Below are positions 62,201 through 62,322 of a stretch of 62,322 nucleotides of DNA, one piece after another (position 1 is the stretch's first letter; the number at the start of each line of letters is the position of its first letter). The DNA lies in contig JAACJQ010000210.1 in assembly GCA_016879935.1 (NCBI GenBank), forward strand, positions 1 through 62,322. Direction: 5' to 3'. The DNA comes from Archangiaceae bacterium. Lineage in GTDB: Bacteria > Myxococcota > Myxococcia > Myxococcales > Myxococcaceae. The notes under the pieces were generated by a model. The model worked only from the letters and a program-made list of their open reading frames with translations. It searched no databases and was not told the origin of the DNA. The position numbers were made by a program, and so were the translations under genes.

Positions 62201-62322
62201 GCGGTGCGGGTGCCCGGCGCACCAGGTGAGAAGCGCAGGGTGATGGTGCAGGTGCCCGAGGCAGCCACCGTCTGGCCCACACAGCCATCGACCGACCTGG
62301 CGAACTCAGTGGCGTTGGTGCC
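59257..62322 (-). CDS. Giant ASH/HYDIN-type repeat protein with DUF1554-like C-terminus, 5' end outside window
   Basis: Open to the window edge; at least 1021 residues. The visible N-terminal part is at least six Ig-like 'choice-of-anchor' repeats of about 100 residues: 'DFGSVVNGASSTATISVTNRGD', 'CAVTLSFAPAAAGPQSA', 'TFTVTNTGQQSSGAL' and so on (shown in parts). From about residue 640 two C-type-lectin-like/DUF1554-like domains follow (NLIFVSSTRFAGNLGS and KILYTTVATFVPSSGNG), each with paired cysteines and ending FRVICAEP or LRIYCLQR. Secreted surface adhesin is likely. No signal peptide can be seen because the start is missing. Confidence 0.88.
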   Translation of the reverse strand, partial: GTNATEFARSVDGCVGQTVAASGTCTITLRFSPGAPGTRTAVLTVGGMGVTPVTVNLSGLGQAQALLQLSTNLIDFGSVVNGASSTATISVTNRGDVPSGLPSFSMTPMGVFSVVSNTCGATIGAGVTCAVTLSFAPAAAGPQSATFGASAMPGGNPTATVQGTGIAPGALSITPTTRDFGSVVLMQSGGFQDFTIRNTGGSNLSTPMVTVGGSFASSFVPSGNTCTVALMPNATCSIRITFTPQTTGSLSGFVSATSGSNTAQATLSGVGQAPASLSFTQPSTTFFTIVAGQTSTQNFTLVNDGDVASGVVSFGFTGTGASSYSIQSSTCSGNSVPAHGSCTGVILYSPAASGTHTATLTASAMPGGPAVYSITGSAISPAALTLVAASGSNANYGNVLLNTTQTMSFTVTNTGQQSSGALSLGLSGANAAQWQVSSGATACQIGQPLAGGQSCTSAVRFSAAAANGNGSKTATLTASATPGSSPSLTLTANVQNPATLFAAITSRDYAGQEVGVASPAFTWTIQNTGDLPTSVPTFTNTNASEFVVSNNTCGVAIAAGGSCSMNVAFTPSAGGVRNGTLTLTAATGGSVSLTATGRGQWRLSIVASFSGGTVSTTDNRLQNCGTTPCSALYDDNASVTVRANPTANGSTLHFAYWVAPTVCTDYGHGNLCTISMTAHTSANARYLGYSGNLIFVSSTRFAGNLGSPAAYDAQCNALATAAGINATTNDSYVAWVSTPSNLATTRLGANRGHYRRIDTELVATSETNLLANRLLVSPNLDEYGKLVNEYAWTGTYGDGTASPGNCTNWTSTSGTNDVGITSGGPSRWSFAFAGISCGSSLRIYCLQRTSTTLASQPTVPVGGKILYTTVATFVPSSGNGIGSVDSFCNAHKPSAYSSRSFVALVASTAITAGGRLTSTSTYYRTDGVVVGTGAEIMAESLNGGPWVADDGSYLAGEVYAWNGASSPSVVGTSTSTCSNYTSASAGVFGGIVGRTASVASDFFGMGTTSCNNSFRVICAEP

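Overview
The window is GC-rich bacterial chromosome that looks like a member of the Myxococcota, probably near the Cystobacterineae/Archangiaceae. The signs are three Ser/Thr protein kinases, a dense set of lipoproteins with DAG-, GGG- and Cys-rich linkers, a MYXO-CTERM-like sorting tail, a DUF2378 (TIGR02265) protein, a Myxococcales family-1 sigma factor (TIGR03001-like), an FHA-type sigma-54 activator and the WGR/TIGR02996 domain repertoire. This placement is inferred from gene content, not from a marker gene. I saw no rRNA, tRNA, CRISPR array, transposase or phage module. Coding density is very high, and many genes overlap by ATGA, GTGA or TGATG or are separated by fewer than 15 bp.

Layout. 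1-4.8 kb: two small unknown genes, then a minus-strand operon kinase > ECF sigma > SnoaL-like > TfoX-like. 4.9-7.2 kb: two secreted unknowns. 7.2-14.4 kb: minus-strand operon of a giant lipoprotein > kinase > two envelope unknowns. 14.6-16.9 kb: a bestrophin-type channel followed at once by a rhodanese fused to a cadmium/zeta-type (CDCA-like) carbonic anhydrase. 17-20.8 kb: LTD-domain MYXO-CTERM protein, the hprK operon and a DUF4476 protein. 20.9-32.1 kb: mostly lipoproteins, including a 1025-residue Cys-rich repeat protein and a von Willebrand A protein. 32.1-36.6 kb: sigma-54 activator, membrane protein, ArsR/AHSA1 pair, a decayed gene and a MarR gene with a 27-bp palindromic operator. 36.6-39.5 kb: U32-family RNA hydroxylase-like gene overlapping a chorismate mutase gene. 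39.5-41.6 kb: WGR-BRCT-SMI1-like fusion and a lipoprotein carrying a VHL beta-like domain. 41.6-44.4 kb: DUF2378 > lipoprotein nucleotide cyclase > two outer-membrane proteins. 44.5-51.9 kb: amidotransferase, sigma > two lipoproteins > zinc-finger/kinase/WD40 protein, and a penicillin-binding-fold lipoprotein. 52.0-59.2 kb: compact operon of S51-like, Fes-like esterase, ATP-grasp, second esterase, GCS2-CBS ligase and a frameshifted gene. 59.3-62.3 kb: the 3' part of a giant ASH/HYDIN-type repeat protein that runs off the window.

How genes may work together. Four gene groups read as functional units beyond simple adjacency: bestrophin + carbonic anhydrase (bicarbonate handling); U32 hydroxylase + chorismate mutase (prephenate is reported as a requirement for U32-type RNA hydroxylation); the ATP-grasp/GCS2/esterase/S51 operon (a likely uncharacterised amide-ligation and trimming pathway); and the kinase-sigma-lipoprotein operons (envelope sensing). 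Assignments come from reading motifs by eye; no database search was possible.
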